From: Rhodoferax sp.
GTDB lineage: Bacteria; Pseudomonadota; Gammaproteobacteria; Burkholderiales; Burkholderiaceae_C
DNA: 34,491 nucleotides
Direction of reading: 5' to 3'
NCBI GenBank assembly: GCA_026224975.1
Contig: JAMFRW010000060.1
Span: 1-34,491 of the forward strand
Under the pieces are notes generated by a model. That model saw nothing but the letters and a program-made list of their open reading frames with translations. It was not told where the DNA came from and ran no database searches. The translations under genes and the position numbers were made by a program. Shown piece after piece: positions 24,925 through 33,890 of the stretch (its first letter is position 1; each line of letters begins with the position of its first letter).

Positions 24925-26622
24925 TCAGGCGAAGAACTTCAACACGCTCAGCATGGTCCGGTACACGCCCCAGGCCAGCGGAATGACCACTGCGGCCCAT
25001 GCGAGCACGACGAGCACGGTCGGGCTCGCAGTGCCCGGGCCAGAGCGTGAGCCTGACCCCGAGCCCGACGCCGACCCGCCACCCACATCATTCGCCGCTG
25101 CGCGATCGTGCGCGATGCGCCGTTCCTCGGCGAGCTCCTCGGGCGTCATGAACCACTTGTCGGCCAGAGGCCGGATCATCAGGTTGCAGATCAGGCCGAT
25201 CACCAGCATGCCGACCAGGATGTACATGGTCTGGTTGTAGACCTGCTCGCGCGGGATGCCGAGGCCGATCTGGTATTCGCGCATGTAGTTCACGACGACC
25301 GGGCCGATGATGCCGGCCGTGGCCCAGGCGGTGAGCAGCCGGCCGTGGATGGCGCCGACCATCTGGGTGCCGAACAGGTCGGCGAGGTAGGCCGGCACGG
25401 TCGAGAAGCCGCCGCCGTACATGCTGACGATGATGCAGCAGGCGGCCACGAACAGCAGCTTGCTGCCGGCGCCGGCGCTCGCCGGGATCGAGGCATACAA
25501 CAGGCCGCCGAGCACGAAGTAGACGACGTAGGTCATCTTGCGGCCGAGCTTGTCGGAGGCGCTGGCCCACACGAAGCGGCCGCCGATGTTGAAGAGGCTC
25601 AGGAGCGCGGTGAAGCCTGCGGCCACGCCCGCAATCGAGGCCAGTTGCGTCTTGTCGAGTTCGCCGAATTTCTTGGCCACGCCGATCAGGTTGCCGCCGA
25701 AGACTTCCTGCAGCATCGGGCTGGCCATGCCGATCACGCCGATGCCGGCGCTGACGTTCATGCACAGCACCATCCACACCAGCCAGAACTGCGGAATGCC
25801 CCAGACCTTCTTCACATGCACATGGTGCTGGGTGATCATCGCGTTGGCGGCAGCTGGCGGTGGGGTCCAGCCGGCAGGCTTCCAGCCGCTGGGCGGAATG
25901 CGGTAGCCGAGTGCGCCGCCCATCATGAAGACGAAGTAGACCGCGGCCATGGTCAGGAAGGCCTGCACGACGCCGATGCTGCTGGCCGAAGAGAAGGTCT
26001 TCATCAGCTCTGCCGCCAGCGGCGAGCCGATCATCGCGCCGCCGCCGAAGCCCATGATGGCCATGCCGGTGGCCATGCCGCGGCGGTCGGGGAACCACTT
26101 GATCAGCGTCGAGACCGGTGAGATGTAGCCCAGGCCCAACCCGATGCCGCCGATGACACCCGAGCCCAGCCACATCAGCCACAGTTGATGCGTGTAGACG
26201 CCGAGCGCCGAGATGACGAGGCCGCCGCACCAGCACACGGCCGATACCACGCCCGCCTTGCGCGGCCCGGCCCGTTCGAGCCAGCCACCCCAGAGCGCGG
26301 CCGAGGAGCCCAGCAGCACGAAGAACAAGGTGTACATCCAGCCCAGGCTGGAGATGCGCCAATCGCAGCCGGTGGCGAAGAGTTCGGTCAGCAGGTTCAT
26401 GTCCTTGGGGCAGGTGTTCGCGGCCGTGAGGCCGATGGCCTTGGACAGCGGCAGCCAGAACACCGAGAAGCCGTAGGCCATGCCGATGCACAGGTGGATG
26501 GCGAGCGCCGCAGGCGGCACCAGCCAGCGGTTGAATCCCGGCCCGGCGATCGTGCGCTCCTTGGCCAGCCAGCCGGCTTCGTTGCCGGCGGCAAAGCCGG
26601 GTCTGTTCAGAACTGCGGACAT
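24925..26622 (-). CDS. OFA-family MFS transporter (oxalate/formate antiporter-like)
   Basis: This 565-aa inner-membrane carrier of the major facilitator superfamily has about 12-14 hydrophobic segments. The N-terminal block NRWLVPPAALAIHLCIGMAYGFSVFWLPL and the segments GLGYISPVSTLIKWFPDRRG and MAIMGFGGGAMIGSPLA are typical of the oxalate:formate antiporter (OFA) family. A central cytoplasmic linker and a low-complexity Gly/Ser-rich stretch near the C-terminus (SGSGSGSRSG) are present. I chose the ATG at 26622 because GGAG lies eight bases upstream; the open frame extends 153 bp further without a good start. It is transcribed away from a two-component pair, which probably controls it, and the formate dehydrogenase gene lies about 5 kb away. 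Oxalate, formate or another small carboxylate is the likely substrate; oxalate-pathway enzymes are not in the window. Confidence 0.9.
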   Translation of the reverse strand: MSAVLNRPGFAAGNEAGWLAKERTIAGPGFNRWLVPPAALAIHLCIGMAYGFSVFWLPLSKAIGLTAANTCPKDMNLLTELFATGCDWRISSLGWMYTLFFVLLGSSAALWGGWLERAGPRKAGVVSAVCWCGGLVISALGVYTHQLWLMWLGSGVIGGIGLGLGYISPVSTLIKWFPDRRGMATGMAIMGFGGGAMIGSPLAAELMKTFSSASSIGVVQAFLTMAAVYFVFMMGGALGYRIPPSGWKPAGWTPPPAAANAMITQHHVHVKKVWGIPQFWLVWMVLCMNVSAGIGVIGMASPMLQEVFGGNLIGVAKKFGELDKTQLASIAGVAAGFTALLSLFNIGGRFVWASASDKLGRKMTYVVYFVLGGLLYASIPASAGAGSKLLFVAACCIIVSMYGGGFSTVPAYLADLFGTQMVGAIHGRLLTAWATAGIIGPVVVNYMREYQIGLGIPREQVYNQTMYILVGMLVIGLICNLMIRPLADKWFMTPEELAEERRIAHDRAAANDVGGGSASGSGSGSRSGPGTASPTVLVVLAWAAVVIPLAWGVYRTMLSVLKFFA

Positions 26623-26714
26623 GTAGCTGTCTCCATGTGTGTGTATGGCGTGCATCAGACAACGCGCGGCCACCGCCTGCCATTCGGTCGTGCCCGCGAA
26701 GGCGATGCGCAATC

Positions 26715-26742
26715 TGTCGTGACGGGTGCGACAACTTGTCGC
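26715..26742. promoter_or_regulatory. Candidate operator: 15-bp palindrome plus upstream half-site
   Basis: GCGACAACTTGTCGC (26728-26742) is a perfect 7-bp dyad around one central base. A further TGTCG (26715-26719) pairs with the CGACA inside the dyad. The block sits in the 161-bp region between the OFA carrier (minus) and the response regulator (plus), just before a TACAAT -10-like hexamer at 26754-26759. The Fis-type DNA-binding domain of the adjacent regulator is expected to bind dyads of this size. Confidence 0.5.
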
Positions 26743-26783
26743 GAGCGGCTTCCTACAATCGGCGCGCTTCGACAATCACCCTT

Positions 26784-28198
<1,415 letters not shown>

Positions 28199-28202
<4 letters not shown>

Positions 28203-30229
28203 TCCGCCTCCTGAGCTTGCGCATGCTGAGGCAACGCTTCGCTCGCCTGACCATCCGCAGCAAGCTGCTCGCGATGGTGACGATCCCGTTGGCGCTCGTG
28301 TTGCCCTTGCTCGGCCTGCTGCTGCTGGTGTGGGGCAACGTGGCGTTCGATCGCCTGCTCATCACCAAGGTGCGCTCCGATCTGGCGGTGGCGCGTGGCT
28401 ACTTCGATCAGTTGCTGGTGCAGGTGGGCGACAGCGCCGGCGCGGTGGCTGACTCTCATGCCTTGCACCTGGCGCTGGAGGCGCGGCCGGCCACCGATCT
28501 GGTCGCCTTGCTGCGGCAGATCAAGGCGCGTGAAGGGCTGGACTTCGTCAACCTGCGCGATGTGGCTGGCGCACTCGTCGCGACAGACACCGGCACGGTC
28601 AGCGAAACCGGCCAGCGCGCAGCCGTCTTGCGCGTGGCCGCGAACGACAGGGCCAGCGCCAGCATCGAGGTCTTGCAGCCGGGCGAACTCGCGCTGCTCG
28701 CGCCCAGCCTTCAGACCCGCGTGCACGTCCCCTTGGTCGCCACGCAAAACGCCGCACCCACGAAGCGCATCGCCGAAGAACGCGCCATGGTCGTGTTGGC
28801 CACCGCGCCGGTGCGCGCACTGAATGGCCGGGTGATCGGCCATGTGCAGGCCGGCGTCTTGCTCAACCGCAACCTGCCCTTCATCGACCACATCAACGAG
28901 ATCGTCTACCCCGAAGGCGCCTTGCCCTTCGGCAGCAAGGGCACGGCCACGCTGTTCCTCGACGATGTGCGCATCAGCACCAACGTGCGCCTCTTCGGCA
29001 GCGAGACCGAAGACCGCGCCATCGGCACCCGCGTGTCGCAGACGGTGCGCGATGCGGTGCTGGGGCAGGGCGGCACCTGGCTCGACAGCGCCTTCGTCGT
29101 CGACAACTGGTATGTGTCGGCGTACCAGCCGCTGTTGAATGGCAAGGGGCAGCGCGTGGGGATGCTCTACGTCGGTTTTCTCGAGCGGCCGTTCACATTA
29201 TTGAAGTATGGGATGCTGGCGGCGATTGGGATTGTTTCTTTCGCGGTGATGCTGGCGGCCGCGTATTTGTCACTGCGCGGCGCGCGGGTCATTTTCCGGC
29301 CCATCGAACTGATGGCGCAGACCATGCGGCGCGTGGAAGCCGGTGCTCGCGATGCGCGTGTCGGCGAAGTCGGCAACCGCGACGAGATCGGCCAACTCGC
29401 GGGCCACCTCGACCACCTGCTCGATGTGGTCGACCTGAACACCCGCGCCTTGCAGCGCTGGAACGCGGAGTTGGATGCGAAGGTTGTCGAGCGCACACGC
29501 GACCTCGAGAACGCACAGCGCCAACTCGTGCGCAGCGAGAAGCTGGCAGCGGTCGGGCAGCTCACCGCCAGCATCGCGCACGAGGTCAACAACCCCATCG
29601 CCGTGATCCAGGGCAACCTGGATCTGGTGCGCGACATCATCGGGCCGGAAGTCGGCAAGGCAGTGCGCAGCGAACTGGCGCTGGTGGACCAGCAGATCGA
29701 GCGCATGCGGTTGATCGTGACGCAACTGCTGCAGTTCGCGCGGCCCGACGAATACGCGGGTTATATCGACAACGTCGACATAGAAGCCGTGCTCGACGGC
29801 TGCCTCGTGCTGGTAGGCCACCTGCTCGCCAAGACGCACATCCGCATCGAACGCGAGCTGCGCGCTACGCGCCGCCCGGCCATCAACCGCGGCGAGTTGC
29901 AGCAGGTTCTGGTGAACCTGCTCGTCAACGCGATCCACGCCATGCCCGCCGGCGGCACGCTGCGCCTGGCCAGCCACGATGTGGCCGAAGACGGGGTGGA
30001 TATCGAAGTCGCCGACACCGGCCCCGGCTTGGGCCCGGAGTTGCTGCGAGAGCTCTTCGAACCTTTCGTCACGCGCAAGAAGGACGGCACGGGCCTGGGC
30101 CTGTGGATCAGCCGCAGCATTGTCGAGCGGTATCGGGGTGACATTCGCGCGGCGGATCGGAGCGATGGTGTGAGTGGGGCGGTATTCACCGTGGCGTTGC
30201 GGATCGATTCGACGGTTGGCGACGCGTAG
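28199..30229 (+). CDS. Cache-type sensor histidine kinase paired with the NtrC-like regulator
   Basis: This protein of about 676 aa has TM1 at about 22-48, a large periplasmic Cache-like ligand-binding region (about 50-335), TM2 at about 335-360 and HAMP (about 360-410). A coiled region (VERTRDLENAQRQLVRSEKL) leads into HisKA with SIAHEVNNPIAVIQGN and phospho-acceptor His461. The HATPase (about 565-670) has NLLVNAIHAM, DTGPGLG and GTGLGLWIS. The layout is that of DctB-like carboxylate sensors. The TTG at 28199 overlaps the regulator stop as TTGA and would couple translation; an ATG at 28223 and one at 28169 are alternatives. Linkage to the OFA carrier suggests it senses an external carboxylate, which is inference. 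Confidence 0.9.
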
Positions 30230-30253
30230 CGCGAACTGGTGGCCGATCGGCAA

Positions 30254-30297
30254 CATGTCGATGCACGCATATCGATGTATTCTTGTGGACATATCGA
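30254..30297. promoter_or_regulatory. Three CATRTCGA direct repeats upstream of the fusion gene
   Basis: CATGTCGA (30254-30261), CATATCGA (30268-30275) and CATATCGA (30290-30297) lie in the 126-bp spacer before the nitroreductase-fusion gene, 14 and 22 bp apart start to start. The 22-bp step equals two helical turns, as for repeated protein-binding half-sites. The patch is AT-rich relative to its surroundings. No bound regulator is known; the fusion protein itself or the neighbouring LysR protein are candidates. Confidence 0.4.
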
Positions 30298-30355
30298 GCC
30301 GGCAGCCACACGAATCGACCGCGCGCGAACTCTTCGACCTACACAAGCGATCACC

Positions 30356-31300
30356 ATGGACCGGATTTCGACTTTCGATGAAGCGCTGCAGCTCCGCTGC
30401 CTGGTCCTGCTGGATCAGGAACGAGATGCCAATCGCGCGGCGCGTGCCTGCGGCCTTGCGCGCACCGAGTTCGAGGCGCACATCGATGCCCTCGAAGTGC
30501 GCTTCGGCTGCGCGGTGCTGCTGCCCGGCGGCGCGTGCGAGGGCTTCACCGCCGAAGGCCAACAAGTCATTGCCTGGGCGCGCCGTTCGCTCGGCGAATG
30601 GGACGGGTTGCAGCGCGCGCTGGCCGACATGAAACACGCAAGAACCGAGGCGTCGCTCATGCCGCTGTTGGCACGCCGCTCCGTCTCACCCAAGCGCCTG
30701 CAAGCGCCCGGGCCGGACCTGGGCGAGATCGATCTGATCGTGCAAGCCGCATTGCGCGCTCCCGACCACGGCGGCCTGCACCCGTGGCGCATTCTGGAGT
30801 TTCGCGAGGAGCAGCGGCTCGCACTCGCCAACTGTTTCGAAGAAGAAAAGCGCCGCCGCGACCCCTTGGCCTCCGCCGGCGATCTGCGCCGCGCGCGTGC
30901 GCATGCCACCCTCGCGCCCGTGCTGCTCGCCTTCATCGTCTCGCCTCGGGCACGCACCAAAGTGCCGGTGCGCGAGCAGTGGCTGGCGGCAGGCGCCGCA
31001 CTCGGCAATCTGCTGAACGCGGCGCACCAGCTCGGGTTCGGCGCGATCGTGTTGAGTGGCGAGCGCTGCTTCGATTCGGTCTTCGCCAGTCGGCTCGGCC
31101 TGCGCGGTGAAGAATACCTGGCCGGCTTCGTGAGTCTGGGCAGCGTGGCCGAAGCCCCGCCGGCCAAACGCCACGCGCTGCCGGGGCAGGTGTGGTCGTG
31201 TTGGCTTCCTGCTGCAGATGCGGAACAAGCCGTGGCGCCGGCCGATGAACTGCCGGCGCCCACGGATGCGGACGAAGGTTCGGCGGCCGGCGAGCCGTAG
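30356..31300 (+). CDS. Nitroreductase-family protein with N-terminal LysR-type HTH-like region (fusion)
   Basis: This 314-aa protein joins two parts. Residues about 11-89 align without gaps to residues 4-82 of the LysR regulator encoded at 32819-33730, with 30 of 79 identities by my count, ending in the shared CEGFT/FEGFT and AWARR segments. The LysR recognition helix (SQPALS in the regulator) is replaced by ARTEFE, so DNA binding may be weak or lost. Residues about 100-280 are a YdjA-like nitroreductase: the RRSVSPKRL segment, RAPDHGGLHPWR, the VREQWLAAGAALGNLL segment and LGFGAIVLSG, which bind FMN and form the dimer. The tail after about 285 is acidic and Ala/Pro-rich. I chose the ATG at 30356; an ATG at 30239 would add 39 residues of no recognisable type. 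A redox-responsive regulator or a tethered flavoenzyme are both possible. Confidence 0.85.
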   Translation: MDRISTFDEALQLRCLVLLDQERDANRAARACGLARTEFEAHIDALEVRFGCAVLLPGGACEGFTAEGQQVIAWARRSLGEWDGLQRALADMKHARTEASLMPLLARRSVSPKRLQAPGPDLGEIDLIVQAALRAPDHGGLHPWRILEFREEQRLALANCFEEEKRRRDPLASAGDLRRARAHATLAPVLLAFIVSPRARTKVPVREQWLAAGAALGNLLNAAHQLGFGAIVLSGERCFDSVFASRLGLRGEEYLAGFVSLGSVAEAPPAKRHALPGQVWSCWLPAADAEQAVAPADELPAPTDADEGSAAGEP

Positions 31301-31449
31301 CCCGCAAGTTCAGAAGCCCGACGCTGACCAAGGCGATGAAGGCGCCCAGGCCGGCCTGCAGGATGCGAGCCGGCGGCATGCGCGCCACCACGCCCGCCGC
31401 ACGCGCTGGCGCGGCGGCGGGAATCTCCAGAGGAGACGTCATCGGTGCA
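31301..31449. other. Spacer between convergent genes with a possible membrane-protein remnant
   Basis: On the minus strand, an ATG at 31442 follows the formate dehydrogenase stop by 7 bp. It begins a frame (MTSPLEIPAAAPARAAG...) with one clear hydrophobic segment, ILQAGLGAFIALVSVGLL. The start looks like that of HPP-type membrane proteins. After about 48 codons the frame enters DNA antisense to the nitroreductase fusion and loses membrane character. It could be a truncated remnant or chance. I do not call a gene. Confidence 0.25.
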
Positions 31450-32649
31450 TCACTTCTTGAACCGCGCGGCGTCTTCCGAACCCTTGGTCGCGTTGCCCGC
31501 GCTGTACGAATGCGCGCCCACGCCGGCCAACTTGCCGCCTTGCACGACGAGGTACTCGTTGCGGATCGGCCGGTTCTCGAAGTAGCTCTCCAGGATCTCG
31601 CGCGTGCCTGCCGCATACCGCGTCTGCGCCGAGAGGCTGGTGCCCGAGATGTGCGGCGTCATGCCGTGGTTCGGCATGCTGCGCCACGGGTGATCGGCCG
31701 GCGGCGGCTGCGGGAACCACACGTCACCTGCGTAGCCGGCGAGCTGGCCGCTTTCGAGTGCCGCTGCAATGGCGTTGGTGTCGCACAGCTTGCCGCGCGC
31801 GGTGTTGATCAGGTAGGCGCCGCGCTTGAAGTCCTTCAGCGACTCGGCATTCACCATGTGCTCGGTCTCGGGGTGCAGCGGGCAATTCAGCGTGACCACA
31901 TCGCACACCTTCGCCAGGCTCTTCAGGCTGGTGTGGTGGGTGAGGTTGAGTTCCTTCTCCACCGCTTCGGGCAGGCGGTGGCGGTCCATGTAGTGCAGCT
32001 TCATGTCGAAGGGCTTGAGCAGGCGCAGCACGCGCAGACCGATGCGGCCCGCGGCGACCGTGCCGACGTTCATGCCTTCGACGTCGTACGAACGCGCGAC
32101 GCAGTCGGCAATGTTCCAGCCGCCCTTGAGCACCCAGTTGTACGACGGGATGTAGTTGCGAACCAGCGCCAGCGTCATCATCACCACATGCTCGGCCACG
32201 CTGTTGCTGTTGCAGTAGGTGACTTCGGCAACGGTGATGTTGCGCTCCATCGCGGCTTGCAGGTCGGTGTGGTCGGAGCCGATGCCGGCCGTCACGATCA
32301 TCTTCAGCTTGGGTGCCTTGGCGATGCGCTCGGCCGTCATGTAGGCGGGCCAGAAGGGTTGCGAGATCACGATCTCGGCGTCATGCAGTTCGCGATCGAG
32401 CACGCTGTCGGCGCCGTCCTTGCTCGAGGTGACGACCAACTGGTGGCCGTTGGACTCGAGGTACTTGCGCAAGCCGAGTTCGCCCGAGACGCTGCCCAGC
32501 AACGTGCCGGGCTGGAAGTCGATGCCCTTGGGTGTGGGCAGTGTCTGCCCGTCGGGATAACGATCGATCTTCGGCAGGTCGTCGCGGGCGTAGGTCTTGG
32601 GGTAGCCGGTGACGGGGTCGTCGTACAGCACACAAACAATCTTGGCCAT
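31450..32649 (-). CDS. fdh: NAD-dependent formate dehydrogenase
   Basis: This 399-aa soluble D-2-hydroxyacid-dehydrogenase-family enzyme oxidises formate to CO2 with NAD+, without metal cofactors. It closely resembles Pseudomonas sp. 101 FDH from the first residues (MAKIVCVLYDDPVTGYPKTY) to the end (GAHSYSAGNATKGSED). Counting Met as 1, the catalytic residues are Asn147, Arg285, Gln314 and His333, each exactly one above the published Pseudomonas numbering. The NAD site is GTVAAGRIG (196-204) with Asp222 in the YMDRH segment, which favours NAD+ over NADP+. The PQPPPADHPW loop is also conserved. GGAG five bases before the ATG sets the start; the upstream open frame is not part of it. It follows the LysR gene on the same strand, with a sigma-54-like promoter between. 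It would draw energy from formate. Confidence 0.96.
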   Translation of the reverse strand: MAKIVCVLYDDPVTGYPKTYARDDLPKIDRYPDGQTLPTPKGIDFQPGTLLGSVSGELGLRKYLESNGHQLVVTSSKDGADSVLDRELHDAEIVISQPFWPAYMTAERIAKAPKLKMIVTAGIGSDHTDLQAAMERNITVAEVTYCNSNSVAEHVVMMTLALVRNYIPSYNWVLKGGWNIADCVARSYDVEGMNVGTVAAGRIGLRVLRLLKPFDMKLHYMDRHRLPEAVEKELNLTHHTSLKSLAKVCDVVTLNCPLHPETEHMVNAESLKDFKRGAYLINTARGKLCDTNAIAAALESGQLAGYAGDVWFPQPPPADHPWRSMPNHGMTPHISGTSLSAQTRYAAGTREILESYFENRPIRNEYLVVQGGKLAGVGAHSYSAGNATKGSEDAARFKK

Positions 32650-32709
32650 GGTGTCTCCATCGGTTGACGGGCAGCGACTTGCTGCCTTGGGTTCGATGAT
32701 GGAAGCGGC

Positions 32710-32725
32710 GCTGGTTGCGTGCCAA
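32710..32725 (-). promoter_or_regulatory. Candidate sigma-54 promoter upstream of fdh
   Basis: Read on the minus strand, TTGGCACG-CAAC-CAGC has a perfect -24 element and keeps the invariant GG-N10-GC spacing, although the -12 element is CAGC and not TTGC. It is oriented toward the fdh start, about 60 nt downstream. A match to GG-N10-GC alone is common in GC-rich DNA; the full TTGGCACG is less so. Confidence 0.4.
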
Positions 32726-32770
32726 TCGTTTGGGGTGATGGGATGATCGGCCGGAGTTATCGGGTCACCG

Positions 32771-32806
32771 CGCAGGTGCCCGCGCAGGTACCCGCACAAG
32801 TAGCCG
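32771..32806. repeat. Tandem repeat, three 12-bp units
   Basis: CGCAGGTGCCCG, CGCAGGTACCCG and CACAAGTAGCCG lie head to tail between the LysR stop and the fdh promoter region. The first two differ at one base, the third at several. The 12-bp period is a little over one helical turn. No gene covers it. Confidence 0.55.
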
Positions 32807-32818
32807 GAAAGGCAGCGA

Positions 32819-33730
32819 TCAGCAGTCGAGCAATGCGTCCATCCGCGTTTGCAAGTCCACCCGCTCGAAGTTCGCCATCGCGGCGGCCAGCAGGGCAGGG
32901 CGGGGCTCGCGCTGCAGAAGCACCAAGCCGATCTCGCGTGTGAGTTCCGGCACCAGCGGAATGGCCGTGAGTTCCTGGCGCATCTCCAGCAGGCACAGCA
33001 CGCTGTGCGGCAGTACACCGTAAAGGCCGGCGCAGCGCACGTAGGCGTAGAGCGCCATCATCGAATCGGTTTCGACGCGCGGCACCACATCGAGCCCGGC
33101 GGCGTTGAACGCCGCATCGATGCCGCGCCGGCTCTGCATGTTGCGCGTCAGCAGGCAGAGCGGCAGCCGCGCGGCGTCGGCCCACGAGACCGTGTCCCGG
33201 CCTTCGAACATGGTGTGGTCACGCGCCACCAGCACATAGCGCTCGCGGAACAGCGGCACGGTGGCGAAGTCCTTCAGCCGCTCGTCGTGCAGATAGCTCA
33301 GGCCCACATCGAGTTCGAAGTTGGCGATGCGGCGCAGGATCTCGGAGGAAGTCAGCGTGTAGACCTCCTGCGTCATGCGCGGGAACTCCAGCAGGCAGCC
33401 TTCGGTGAGCAGCGACACGATGGGCAGGGTGGTGGGGATCGCGCCGATGCGCAGCGTGCCGGCCGGGTCGCCGCGCGTCGCCCGCGCCTCCTGCCGCAAG
33501 CCCTCGCATTCTGCGAGCGCGCGGCGGGCCCAGGCGAGCACGCGTTCACCGTCGGGCGTGAAGCCTTCGAAGCGTTGGCCGCGTTGCACGATGGTCATGC
33601 CCAGCTCGCGCTCGATGCTGCGGATGGCGCCGGAGAGCGCAGGTTGCGACACATTGCAGGCCAGGGCGGCACGGCCGAAATGCTCTTCCTTGGCAAGGGC
33701 GACGAGGTAGTTCAGTTGACGAATGAGCAT
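32819..33730 (-). CDS. LysR-family transcriptional regulator
   Basis: This 303-aa regulator has an N-terminal winged helix-turn-helix (RAALACNVSQPALSGAIRSIERELG, about 20-44), a wing ending in RFEGFTPDGERVLAWARR, a linker helix (ALAECEGLRQEA) and the C-terminal effector-binding domain (LRIGAIPTTLPIVSLL onward). I chose the ATG at 33730, which gives the standard LysR N-terminus MLIRQLNYLVAL; the ATG at 33778 would fall inside the operator dyad. It lies between a divergent aldehyde dehydrogenase gene and, downstream on its own strand, fdh, so it probably controls one or both. LysR proteins regulate formate dehydrogenases in related bacteria (FdsR), but this one is not assigned. Its effector is unknown. 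Confidence 0.94.
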   Translation of the reverse strand: MLIRQLNYLVALAKEEHFGRAALACNVSQPALSGAIRSIERELGMTIVQRGQRFEGFTPDGERVLAWARRALAECEGLRQEARATRGDPAGTLRIGAIPTTLPIVSLLTEGCLLEFPRMTQEVYTLTSSEILRRIANFELDVGLSYLHDERLKDFATVPLFRERYVLVARDHTMFEGRDTVSWADAARLPLCLLTRNMQSRRGIDAAFNAAGLDVVPRVETDSMMALYAYVRCAGLYGVLPHSVLCLLEMRQELTAIPLVPELTREIGLVLLQREPRPALLAAAMANFERVDLQTRMDALLDC

Positions 33731-33772
33731 GCGGGGCGAAGGGTGTTCTATTTGGTTGCAAGTGCGGTTTTT

Positions 33773-33802
33773 CGACATATTCTGCAGAATACGTCGCAGA
33801 AT
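33773..33802. promoter_or_regulatory. Candidate LysR operator between the LysR and aldehyde dehydrogenase genes
   Basis: Bases 33773-33796 form a 24-bp dyad in which 11 of 12 pairs match; the core ATTCTGCAGAAT (33779-33790) is a perfect palindrome with outer arms CGAC and GTCG. GCAGAAT is repeated directly at 33784-33790 and 33796-33802. The site is 43 bp before the LysR ATG and about 95 bp before the aldehyde dehydrogenase ATG. That is the normal position for a LysR site serving autoregulation and activation of the divergent gene. Confidence 0.65.
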
Positions 33803-33890
33803 GCAATGCGGCTCGTGATGACCGGGCCCATGGGCGAGCGAGCACAGATGTCGCCGCCATGATCCTCAACGCTATTTTGGAGACAGACAC

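Noticed and set aside
31336-32667. A 443-codon plus-strand frame opposite fdh
   Set aside because: The minus-strand formate dehydrogenase is unmistakable; the opposite frame is a GC-driven shadow.
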